A DNA stretch of 7,243 nt. Source: JBHELG01 sp046263195 (lineage in GTDB: Bacteria > Actinomycetota > Nitriliruptoria > Nitriliruptorales > JAHWKO01). Within the stretch, counting starts at the first letter, position 1. Every line of letters starts with the position of its first letter. Below the pieces are notes generated by a model, which searched no databases, was not told where the DNA came from, and worked only from the letters and a program-made list of their open reading frames with translations. The stretch is from assembly GCA_046263195.1 (NCBI GenBank), contig JBHELG010000080.1, forward strand, positions 1-7,243, read 5' to 3'. A program made the translations under genes and the position numbers. Shown here piece after piece: positions 1-7,197 of the stretch.

Positions 1-296
1 ATGAACCAGAGCATCGGGCCCTGCCGGTACTTCGTCGCCTTGTAGCCGACGAGTGCGATGTAGCGGTCCGGGAAGGCCTCGCGGCAGGCATTGACCTGGT
101 CGAGCACCTCCTGGGGATCCTCGACGCCGAACATCGGCACGTCCCACATCTCCCACAGGGTGTTGCGGGGGTGGGGGTCATCGGTGTACTCGATCGCGGG
201 CGCCCAGTTGTTGTCTATGGCGTATTGCACCTGGGCTTTGATCTCCTCGTCCGTGAGTTCCGGTAGGTACGAGAACTGTCCCTGTCGCAGTCTCAT
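1..296 (-). CDS. cbbS: RuBisCO small subunit, red type (C-terminus cut by window edge)
   Basis: Small subunit of ribulose-1,5-bisphosphate carboxylase/oxygenase, which caps the L8 core of the L8S8 cytoplasmic enzyme. The first 98 residues are visible. They begin MRLRQGQFSYLPELTDEEI, the usual N-terminus of red-type small subunits, and carry the diagnostic stretch DDPHPRNTLWEMW (about 39-51) followed by PMFG (54-57). Family members of this type are about 140 residues, so roughly 40 C-terminal residues, including the red-type beta-hairpin extension, lie beyond position 1. The ATG at 296-294 is preceded on the minus strand by GGGAGG (bases 304-309), 7 bases away. The gene follows cbbL by 29 bases with no terminator between, so the two are co-transcribed. 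The identification rests on remembered family sequences and is firm for the family; the exact subclass (IC or IE) is not settled. Confidence 0.95.
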   Translation of the reverse strand, partial: MRLRQGQFSYLPELTDEEIKAQVQYAIDNNWAPAIEYTDDPHPRNTLWEMWDVPMFGVEDPQEVLDQVNACREAFPDRYIALVGYKATKYRQGPMLWF

Positions 297-325
297 GACG
301 GCTCCTCCCTGCTCCGGCCCGCGGC

Positions 326-1768
326 CTAGCTGCCCGCGACGTCGGCGGTGTCGGTCGACTCGTAGTCGAAGGTGACCTCGCCCCAGACTTCGAGGGCAGC
401 CGAGAGCTCGGGACTCTTCTTCGCCGTCTGCTTCAGGACGTCGAGCCCTTCCTGCATGAGGTCCTTGCCCTCGTTGCGGGCCTTGATGACCGCCTCGAGG
501 GCAACCCGGTTGGCGGCGGCCCCGGCGGCGATGCCCATGGGGTGGCCGAGGGTGCCTCCACCGAACTGCTGCACGACGTCCTCCCCGAGGTGGTAGACCA
601 GCTCGTGCATCTGACCGGCGTGGATCCCTCCGGATGCAACCCCGAAGATCCCCGGCATGCTCGCCCAGTCCTGGGTGAAGTAGATGCCCTTCTCGAGGTT
701 GCGCTCCTGGTATCCCAGGTTGCAGGTGTCGTAGTAGCCGTAGGTCAGCTGAGCGTCGCCTTCGAGCTTGCCGACGACGGTCCCGGCGTGGATGTGGTCG
801 ATGCCGATCATCCGCATCCACTTCGCGATGACGCGGAAGTTGACGCCGTGCTCCTTCCGGCGCGTGTAGGTGGCGTGCCCGGCCCGGTGCTGGTGCAGGA
901 TCAAGTTGTTCTCACGAGCCCAGTAGGCGAGGTCCTGGATGGCCGTGTATCCCACGGTGAGGTCGACCATGATGATGGGGGAGCCGAGCTCCTTGGCGAA
1001 CTCGGCGCGCTCGAGCATCTCCCGCGTCGAGGCCGCGGTCACGTTCATGTAGTGGCCCTTGAGCTCGCCGGTCTGCTCCTGCGCCTTCTGCACCGCCTCG
1101 ATGACGTGCAGGTAGCGGTCGCGCCAGCGCATGAAGGGCTGCGAGTTGATGTTCTCGTCGTCCTTGGTGAAGTCCAGCCCCCCCCGCAGGGCCTCGTAGA
1201 CGACCTTGCCGTAGTTGCGGGCCGACAGGCCGAGCTTCGGCTTCATCGTGCCGCCGAGTATCGGCCGACCCCACTTGCGCAGGTAGTCGCGCTCCACCTG
1301 GATGCCGTGGGCCGGGCCCTGGAAGGTCTTGAGGTAGATGGGTGGGATGCGCATGTCCTCGAGCCGCAGCGCCTGCAGGGCCTTGAACCCGAAGACGTTG
1401 CCGATGATCGACGAGGTCAGGTTCGCGATCGACCCCTCCTCGAACAGGTCGAGGCCGTAGGCCACGTACGCGATGAACTGTTCGTCCCGCTCCTTGCCCG
1501 GGATCTCCTCGATGTGGTAGCAGCGCGCCTTGTATTCCTCGTACGGGGTGAGGTAGTCGGTCCACACCGAGGTCCAGGTCGCCGTCGACGACTCGCCGGC
1601 CACCGCCCCCGAGGCCTCCTCCGGCGGCACGCCCGGCTGAGGCGTGACCCGGAAGGCGCAGAGGATGTCGCTGTCCTTCGGCTCGTAGTCGGGCTCGTAG
1701 TAGCCCATGTCCACGTACGACTTGACCCCGGCCTCCCAGCCTGACTGTCCGTTGCCGTTGCCTGGCAT
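326..1768 (-). CDS. cbbL: RuBisCO large subunit, form I red type
   Basis: Catalytic subunit (480 residues, full length) that carboxylates ribulose-1,5-bisphosphate to two 3-phosphoglycerates. All expected active-site residues are present: E59, T64, W65 and N124 in the N-terminal domain; K176 and K178 in the KPKLGLS motif; K202, D204 and E205 in the carbamylation/Mg motif GGLDFTKDDEN; H294 and R295 in HQHRAGH; H327; loop-6 K334 in GTVVGKLEGD; S379 to G381 in SGGIHAGQMH; and G403 to G405. SGGIHAGQMH and the red-type N-terminal region (GYYEPDYEPKDSD) place it with the form IC/ID/IE clade rather than green-type IA/IB. Enzymes of this clade are normally reactivated by CbbX, whose gene is not in view. 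The ATG at 1768-1766 has a perfect AGGAGG (CCTCCT at 1775-1780 on the plus strand) 6 bases upstream. It is the first gene of a cbbLS operon divergent from the aldolase gene. No frameshift or missing catalytic residue is seen. Confidence 0.98.
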   Translation of the reverse strand: MPGNGNGQSGWEAGVKSYVDMGYYEPDYEPKDSDILCAFRVTPQPGVPPEEASGAVAGESSTATWTSVWTDYLTPYEEYKARCYHIEEIPGKERDEQFIAYVAYGLDLFEEGSIANLTSSIIGNVFGFKALQALRLEDMRIPPIYLKTFQGPAHGIQVERDYLRKWGRPILGGTMKPKLGLSARNYGKVVYEALRGGLDFTKDDENINSQPFMRWRDRYLHVIEAVQKAQEQTGELKGHYMNVTAASTREMLERAEFAKELGSPIIMVDLTVGYTAIQDLAYWARENNLILHQHRAGHATYTRRKEHGVNFRVIAKWMRMIGIDHIHAGTVVGKLEGDAQLTYGYYDTCNLGYQERNLEKGIYFTQDWASMPGIFGVASGGIHAGQMHELVYHLGEDVVQQFGGGTLGHPMGIAAGAAANRVALEAVIKARNEGKDLMQEGLDVLKQTAKKSPELSAALEVWGEVTFDYESTDTADVAGS

Positions 1769-1805
1769 TTCGATCCTCCTGCTGTTGTGTTTCGGGCTTC
1801 ATCCG

Positions 1806-1811
1806 ATCCTA
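1806..1811 (-). promoter_or_regulatory. Possible -10 element of cbbL promoter
   Basis: On the minus strand the bases read TAGGAT, a form common in -10 elements of high-GC Gram-positives, inside the most AT-rich part of this region (CTTATTAGGAT). It would start transcription about 30 bases ahead of the cbbL ATG. The hexamer 17 bases upstream (GTAATG) is not a recognisable -35, which would fit an activator-dependent promoter but also fits a chance match. Confidence 0.25.
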
Positions 1812-1884
1812 ATAAGTGCGGCCGGGGGCATTACTGACGAAAGTCCGGCCAGGTGCGGTCGCTGCTGGCGCGTGCCGGCAGGAG

Positions 1885-1902
1885 GGACACCGCCCGGTGT
1901 CC
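1885..1902. promoter_or_regulatory. 18-base perfect palindrome, candidate operator
   Basis: GGACACCG, two central bases CC, then CGGTGTCC: two perfect 8-base arms. It lies between the divergent cbbL and aldolase genes, about 76 bases before the aldolase ATG and about 117 bases before the cbbL ATG. The position and symmetry suggest a binding site for a dimeric regulator, possibly one controlling both operons. It is followed at once by a smaller inverted repeat (GTCC GAT GGAC, 1899-1909), and the word CCGGTG recurs 15 bases further on (1894-1899 and 1909-1914). A hairpin in a transcript is an alternative. I do not recognise the site as that of a named regulator. Confidence 0.45.
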
Positions 1903-1966
1903 GATGGACCGGTGGACCCGGGCCGTGCCTGGCCATCATGGGATACTCAAGAACATGGAGAGACAG

Positions 1967-1973
1967 AAGGAGG
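1967..1973 (+). promoter_or_regulatory. Ribosome binding site deciding the aldolase start
   Basis: AAGGAGG, 4 bases before ATG 1978. The frame stays open upstream to an ATG at 1816, but that start lacks a good ribosome site and its extra 54 residues do not resemble aldolase, so 1978 is chosen. Confidence 0.85.
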
Positions 1974-1977
1974 AAGC

Positions 1978-3069
1978 ATGGCTGAGAACAGCAATCTCGA
2001 AGACTTCGAACGGACCCTGCGGTCGTGCGACAAGTCGCTCCCCGAGGGGAGGCTGCGTCTCGAAGACCTCGAGGAGACGACGCGAGCGCTCGTGGCCGAA
2101 GGAAAAGGGATCCTCGCCGCCGACGAGAGCAACGGCACCGCCTCCAGCCGTCTTTCGGACGTCGGCGTGGACGCGGACCCCGAGACCCGTCGGGTCTACC
2201 GTCAGCTGCTGTTCACGACGGAGGGTCTCGGCGAGTACATCTCCGGCACGATCCTCTACGACGAGACGATCCGCCAGGCCGCCGACGACGGGACGCCGTT
2301 CGTGAACGTGCTCGAGAAGCAGGGGATCATCCCGGGCATCAAGGTGGACACGAGCACGGCCCCCCTGGCACTGCACCCGGACGAGAAGATCACCACCGGG
2401 CTGGACGGTTTGCGGGACCGGCTGCAGGAGTACACCGGCCTGGGGGGGCGCTTCGGCAAGTGGCGTTCGGTCATCCAGATCGGCGACGGCATGCCCACCC
2501 AGGCCTGCATCGACGCGAACTCGCAGGCCATGGCGCGCTACGCCGCGTACTGTCAGGAGGCAGGCGTCGTGCCCTTCAACGAGCCTGAGCTGCTCATGGA
2601 TGGCGACCACACCATCGAGGAGGCCGAGGAGGTGACCGAGGTCATGCTCCGCAGCCTCTACCGCGAGCTCGTCATCCACGGCGTCCACCTCGAGGGAACG
2701 ATCCTGAAGACGAACATGGTGCTGCCGGGCACCGAGTCCGGGCAGAGCGCGTCACCCGAGCAGGTAGCCGAGGCCACGGTGCGCTGCCTGCGTCGCGTCG
2801 TCCCCGCGGCCGTGGGCGGGATCGCGTTCCTGTCTGGTGGGCAGGACGCGGTCCGGGCAACCGAGAACCTCAACGCCGTCAACCAGATCGGCCCCCATCC
2901 ATGGAGGACGACCTTCTCCTACGCGCGCGCGCTCCAGGGGCCGGCGCTGGACGCATGGAAGGGAGACTCCGCCAACGTCGAGCAGGCGCAGCAGGCTCTC
3001 CTCCATCGGGCGCGCTGCAACGCCGCCGCCTCGATGGGCCAGTACAGCTCCGACATGGAAGAGGGCTAG
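1978..3069 (+). CDS. Class I fructose-bisphosphate aldolase (Schiff-base type)
   Basis: Cytoplasmic aldolase joining dihydroxyacetone phosphate with glyceraldehyde-3-phosphate (and, in the Calvin cycle, with erythrose-4-phosphate). The 363-residue protein belongs to the animal/plant-type glycolytic class I family. Visible motifs, with rabbit-enzyme equivalents: GKGILAADES (42-51; D49, E50 = D33, E34), K122 in IKVDTSTAPL (K107), FGKWRSVIQIG (K161, R163 = K146, R148), NEPELLMDGDH (E202, E204 = E187, E189), the Schiff-base lysine K244 in LEGTILKTNMV (K229), FLSGGQ (S286 = S271) and R317 in FSYARALQ (R303). There is an N-terminal extension of about 16 residues relative to rabbit aldolase. The protein ends in QYSSDMEEG, without the long flexible tail and terminal Tyr of animal aldolases. 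The gene has its own terminator, so it is probably monocistronic and divergent from cbbLS. Calvin clusters more often carry the zinc class II enzyme (cbbA), so class I here is notable. Confidence 0.95.
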   Translation: MAENSNLEDFERTLRSCDKSLPEGRLRLEDLEETTRALVAEGKGILAADESNGTASSRLSDVGVDADPETRRVYRQLLFTTEGLGEYISGTILYDETIRQAADDGTPFVNVLEKQGIIPGIKVDTSTAPLALHPDEKITTGLDGLRDRLQEYTGLGGRFGKWRSVIQIGDGMPTQACIDANSQAMARYAAYCQEAGVVPFNEPELLMDGDHTIEEAEEVTEVMLRSLYRELVIHGVHLEGTILKTNMVLPGTESGQSASPEQVAEATVRCLRRVVPAAVGGIAFLSGGQDAVRATENLNAVNQIGPHPWRTTFSYARALQGPALDAWKGDSANVEQAQQALLHRARCNAAASMGQYSSDMEEG

Positions 3070-3100
3070 AACCACGTTGCCTTCGGGCAGAGGACGGCGA

Positions 3101-3133
3101 GAGGAGGCGCCTTCACGGCGCCTCCTCCGTTTT
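3101..3133 (+). terminator. Intrinsic terminator after the aldolase gene
   Basis: A perfect 11-base-pair stem (GAGGAGGCGCC 3101-3111, GGCGCCTCCTC 3117-3127) closes a 5-base loop (TTCAC) and is followed two bases later by TTTT (3130-3133). It starts 31 bases after the aldolase stop codon. The U tract is short but the stem is strong. It indicates that the aldolase transcript ends here and that the downstream genes need their own promoter. Confidence 0.85.
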
Positions 3134-3155
3134 CGGGCCGCACCGCCCCGGCCCG
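3134..3155. other. Second hairpin next to the terminator
   Basis: CGGGCCG (3134-3140) and CGGCCCG (3149-3155) form a perfect 7-base-pair stem with an 8-base loop, starting on the base after the terminator's U tract. It may back up termination or be a GC-rich coincidence. An alternative pairing CACCG/CGGTG (3141-3145 with 3154-3158) overlaps it. No U tract follows. Confidence 0.4.
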
Positions 3156-3233
3156 GTGGCGGGGCATGGCCAGTGATCCCTCGGGCACCAATCGACACGG
3201 CGCGCAACCTAGGCTCGCGAGCAGGAGCCGGAC

Positions 3234-3422
3234 CCCGGGGGTGCGGGGTTTCCCCTCGACTCGTGGCGCCGGTTCCGGAGGTCTTCCCCGGGCGAGCTCT
3301 CGCTGGCGGTTGCCCGCCAAGCCCGCCCCGGCAACGACCGACGCAAGGGCCTCCCCGTCCGTCCAAGGGAGGCGGGGGCACCCCGCACCTCCTGTGGGCG
3401 GGGGGCATCCCGCACTCCCGGG
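3234..3422. repeat. Dispersed GC-rich repeats (one inverted, two direct copies)
   Basis: The bases at 3234-3247 (CCCGGGGGTGCGGG) are the reverse complement of 3409-3422 (CCCGCACTCCCGGG) with one mismatch in 14. A related direct copy, GGCGGGGGCACCCCGCACCTCC (3371-3392), matches the run that begins near 3398 with a spacing of 27 bases at the shared CACCCCGCAC / CATCCCGCAC core (3379-3388 and 3406-3415). The arms could pair over about 160 bases or be repeated protein-binding sites. In DNA this rich in GC, chance cannot be excluded. Confidence 0.4.
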
Positions 3423-3461
3423 GGGTCGACGGTCGTACGGAGAACCTCGTTTGCGAGTCCC

Positions 3462-3467
3462 TATATT
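3462..3467 (+). promoter_or_regulatory. Possible -10 element for rpe-tkt-glpX operon
   Basis: TATATT in the stretch CTATATTAGT stands out against the surrounding GC-rich DNA and lies 24 bases before the GTG of rpe, which would give a short leader holding the Shine-Dalgarno site. The bases 17 upstream show no clear -35 (GGAGAA). A small hairpin CTCG TTTG CGAG (3446-3457) sits just before it. A promoter is expected here because the aldolase operon is terminated upstream. Confidence 0.4.
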
Positions 3468-3481
3468 AGTTCTGGACACGC

Positions 3482-3486
3482 GGAGG
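3482..3486 (+). promoter_or_regulatory. Ribosome binding site supporting the GTG start of rpe
   Basis: GGAGG, 5 bases before GTG 3492. There is no ATG near the expected N-terminus of the epimerase (the conserved KIVPSVLPADF begins at residue 10), so this site decides the start. Confidence 0.75.
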
Positions 3487-3491
3487 CGCTC

Positions 3492-4177
3492 GTGGACGGT
3501 GGAACCGGCCGGAACATCAAGATCGTGCCCTCCGTCCTGCCCGCCGACTTCGCGCGGCTCGGCGAGGAGGTGCGCCTGCTGGAGAAGTCGGGGGCCGACC
3601 GGATCCAGTGGGACGTCATGGACGGGCACTTCGTACCGAACCTCACGTTCGGCCCCGACATCATCGCGGCCATCCGATCCAAGGTCGAGCTGGGGTTCGA
3701 GGCCCACCTCATGGTGTCGAACCCTGACGCGCTCTTGTCCCGCTACGTCGAGGCAGGCTGCGAAATAGTCATCGTCCATGTCGAGACCGCCCCGCACCTG
3801 CACCGCATTCTCGACAGCATCGCGGAGCAAGGGGCTCGGCCCGGGGTCGCTCTCAACCCGGCGACCCCGCTCGAGACCGTCGCCCACGTCCTGGACCTCA
3901 TCGACCTCCTGCTCATCATGACCGTCAACCCCGGCTTCGGCGGGCAGGACTACCTCGAGACGATGGAGCCGAAGATCGCTGCCGCACGTGAGCTCATCGA
4001 CTCCAGCGGCCACTCCATCGAACTCCAGGTGGACGGGGGCATCGGACCGGACACGATCGAGGGAGCCGCCCGAGCGGGGGCGAACGTCTTCTGCGCAGGT
4101 AGCGCCGTGTTCGGACACGAGGGGGGGCCGGAGCGTGCGGTCGAGGAGATGCGCGCACTAGCGGAAGGAGCACGCCG

Positions 4178-4181
<4 letters not shown>
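3492..4181 (+). CDS. rpe: Ribulose-phosphate 3-epimerase
   Basis: Interconverts D-ribulose-5-phosphate and D-xylulose-5-phosphate in pentose regeneration; a cytoplasmic TIM-barrel enzyme. The 229-residue length is usual. Motifs: IVPSVLPADFARLGEEV (11-27), WDVMDGHFVPNLTFGP (40-55), FEAHLMVSNPD (69-79), HVETAPHLHR (96-105), MTVNPGFGGQ (143-152), LQVDGGIGPDTI (178-189) and the phosphate-binding AGSAVFG (202-208). Of the four metal ligands known in the family (His35, Asp37, His, Asp), three are seen: D41, H72 and D181. The first His, two residues before the Asp, is Gln39 (IQWDVMDG instead of the usual hHhDVMDG). The start is GTG with a good Shine-Dalgarno site. The stop overlaps the transketolase start (ATGA at 4178-4181), so the two are translationally coupled. 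It is the first gene of the second plus-strand operon. Confidence 0.95.
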
Positions 4182-6226
<2,045 letters not shown>

Positions 6227-6232
6227 CCAGCT

Positions 6233-7186
6233 GTGGACATGGATGTATTGGGCCTACACCTCCTGCGCGGCACGCAGGAGGCCGCCCTGGCCTGCATACC
6301 CTGGGTAGGGCGGGGCGACTCGGACGCTGCGGACGGCGCCGCCGTCGAGGCGATGCGCTCCACATTCGACACCCTGCCCGCGCGGGGGACCGTCGTCATC
6401 GGAGAGGGTGAGAAGGACGAGGCGCCGATGCTCTTCCTCGGCGAGGAGGTGGGCAACGAAGACGGGCCGGGAGTAGACCTCGCCGTCGACCCGCTCGAGA
6501 ACACGAGCGCCTGCGCCGAAAACGCCGAAGGTGCCATAGCGGTCGTCGCCGCAGCCCCCGAAGGCCAGCTCTGGCACACCCCGGGCTGGTACATGGACAA
6601 GTTCGTTGTCGGCACCGAGGGAGCAGGCTCGATCGACATCACCGCACCGGTCGAGGAGAACCTGCGCAACCTCGCCAAGGCGCTCGGGAAGTCGGTCGAG
6701 GACCTCACGACGGTCGTCCTCGACAAGCCGCGCCACGAGGAGCTCATCCAGCGCATCTACGAGGCGGGAGCGAAGATCACCCTCATCCCAGAAGGTGACG
6801 TGGCCGGCTCCCTGCGTGTCCTGCTGCCCGATTCTGAAGCCGACGCACTCATCGGCATCGGCGGTTCGCCCGAGGGCGTCATCACCGCCTGTGCGGTCCG
6901 CCTGCTCGGCGGCGACATGCAGGGCAGGCTGGCGCCGCAGAAGGAGGGTGAGGAGGAGAAGCTTGCCGAGGCTGGTCAGGAGCCCGGACAGGTGCTGACC
7001 CTCGACGACCTCGTCCCCACCGACCAGTGCTGCTTCGTGGCCACGAGCATCACGGCGGGGCGGCTGCTGCGCGGCCCCGTTCGGACAGGTTCCGGTTGGC
7101 GAACCCAGTCGTACGTGTCGTCGCCGGGCCACCGTCGTCTCATCGTCGACGAGGTGCACACCGACTCCAAGCGCGTCGAGACCTGA
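6233..7186 (+). CDS. glpX: Fructose-1,6-bisphosphatase class II (GlpX family)
   Basis: Hydrolyses fructose-1,6-bisphosphate to fructose-6-phosphate; in several autotrophs the same family also acts on sedoheptulose-1,7-bisphosphate, which would suit this cluster. The protein has 317 residues (E. coli GlpX 336). Motifs: GRGDSDAADGAAVEAMR (26-42, D34), VIGEGEKDEAPML (55-67, E58), DPLENT (86-91, D86 and E89), WYMDKFVVG (119-127), LDKPRHEE (163-170), IPEGDVAGS (185-193) and GIGGSPEGV (208-216, E214). The metal- and substrate-binding residues D34, E58, D86, E89 and E214 are all present, but the normally conserved glycine of DPxEGT is Asn90, and the following stretch SACAENAEGAIAVVA differs from the usual xxTAxGxxNALAVLA. 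It is the third gene of the operon, 6 bases after the tkt stop. The assignment is firm for the family; substrate range is inferred. Confidence 0.94.
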   Translation: MDMDVLGLHLLRGTQEAALACIPWVGRGDSDAADGAAVEAMRSTFDTLPARGTVVIGEGEKDEAPMLFLGEEVGNEDGPGVDLAVDPLENTSACAENAEGAIAVVAAAPEGQLWHTPGWYMDKFVVGTEGAGSIDITAPVEENLRNLAKALGKSVEDLTTVVLDKPRHEELIQRIYEAGAKITLIPEGDVAGSLRVLLPDSEADALIGIGGSPEGVITACAVRLLGGDMQGRLAPQKEGEEEKLAEAGQEPGQVLTLDDLVPTDQCCFVATSITAGRLLRGPVRTGSGWRTQSYVSSPGHRRLIVDEVHTDSKRVET

Positions 7187-7192
7187 GGGAGG
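7187..7192 (+). promoter_or_regulatory. Ribosome binding site of the gene after glpX
   Basis: GGGAGG directly after the glpX stop codon and 5 bases before ATG 7198. It supports a real gene start there. Confidence 0.7.
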
Positions 7193-7197
7193 CAACA

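Larger units (their letters stand above)
1769..1977. promoter_or_regulatory. Divergent cbbLS / aldolase promoter region
   Basis: These 209 bases separate the start codons of cbbL (leftward) and the aldolase gene (rightward), so they must hold the leftward promoter and probably the rightward one. They contain no credible gene; open frames crossing them are extensions of neighbouring frames. The visible structure is a perfect 18-base palindrome near the middle, a possible leftward -10 near 1806-1811, and the two Shine-Dalgarno sites. In many autotrophs cbb operons are activated by the LysR-type regulator CbbR, often encoded divergently from cbbL; here that position is taken by the aldolase gene and no regulator is seen. 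A stretch fitting the loose CbbR pattern TNA-N8-TNA occurs at 1799-1812 (TCA, 8 bases, TAA), but this pattern is weak enough to occur by chance. Confidence 0.7.
3134..3481. other. Long non-coding region before the rpe-tkt-glpX operon
   Basis: Nearly 350 bases without a convincing gene. Open frames across it, on both strands, run on from neighbouring genes in the wrong frame or give Pro/Gly/Arg-rich sequences with no recognisable domain. It holds a hairpin TGGCGG TTGC CCGCCA (3304-3319), a small GGGG TTT CCCC hairpin (3245-3255), three copies of a GC-rich word, runs of six G (3400-3405, 3420-3425) and, near its right end, a short AT-rich stretch that may be the promoter of the next operon. It could hold an RNA leader, a small RNA or a regulatory zone; nothing matches an RNA family I know. 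Confidence 0.5.

Noticed and set aside
542..1744. A 400-codon open frame on the plus strand, antisense to cbbL
   Set aside because: It lies wholly within a perfectly conserved cbbL, is Val/Leu/Asp-rich with no recognisable domain, and long antisense frames are expected in GC-rich genes.
1942..1947. GATACT as a -10 element for the aldolase gene
   Set aside because: It matches the consensus at only four of six positions and no -35 is seen at the right distance.
1816..1977. A 54-codon N-terminal extension of the aldolase from ATG 1816
   Set aside because: There is no good ribosome site at 1816, the extension does not look like aldolase, it covers the palindrome, and ATG 1978 has an excellent AAGGAGG.
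3374..3425. Possible G-quadruplex from the G runs on the plus strand
   Set aside because: The runs are separated by loops of up to about 17 bases, far from the usual short-loop pattern; the runs are better explained by high GC content.
2837..3469. A plus-strand open frame running out of the aldolase gene into the intergenic region
   Set aside because: Its first part is an out-of-frame shadow of the aldolase gene and its tail is low-complexity Pro/Gly/Arg sequence crossing a strong terminator.
3066..4118. A 350-codon open frame on the minus strand over the intergenic region and rpe
   Set aside because: Most of it is antisense to rpe, and the intergenic part is Pro/Gly/Arg-rich without a domain; it also runs through the hairpins and terminator.
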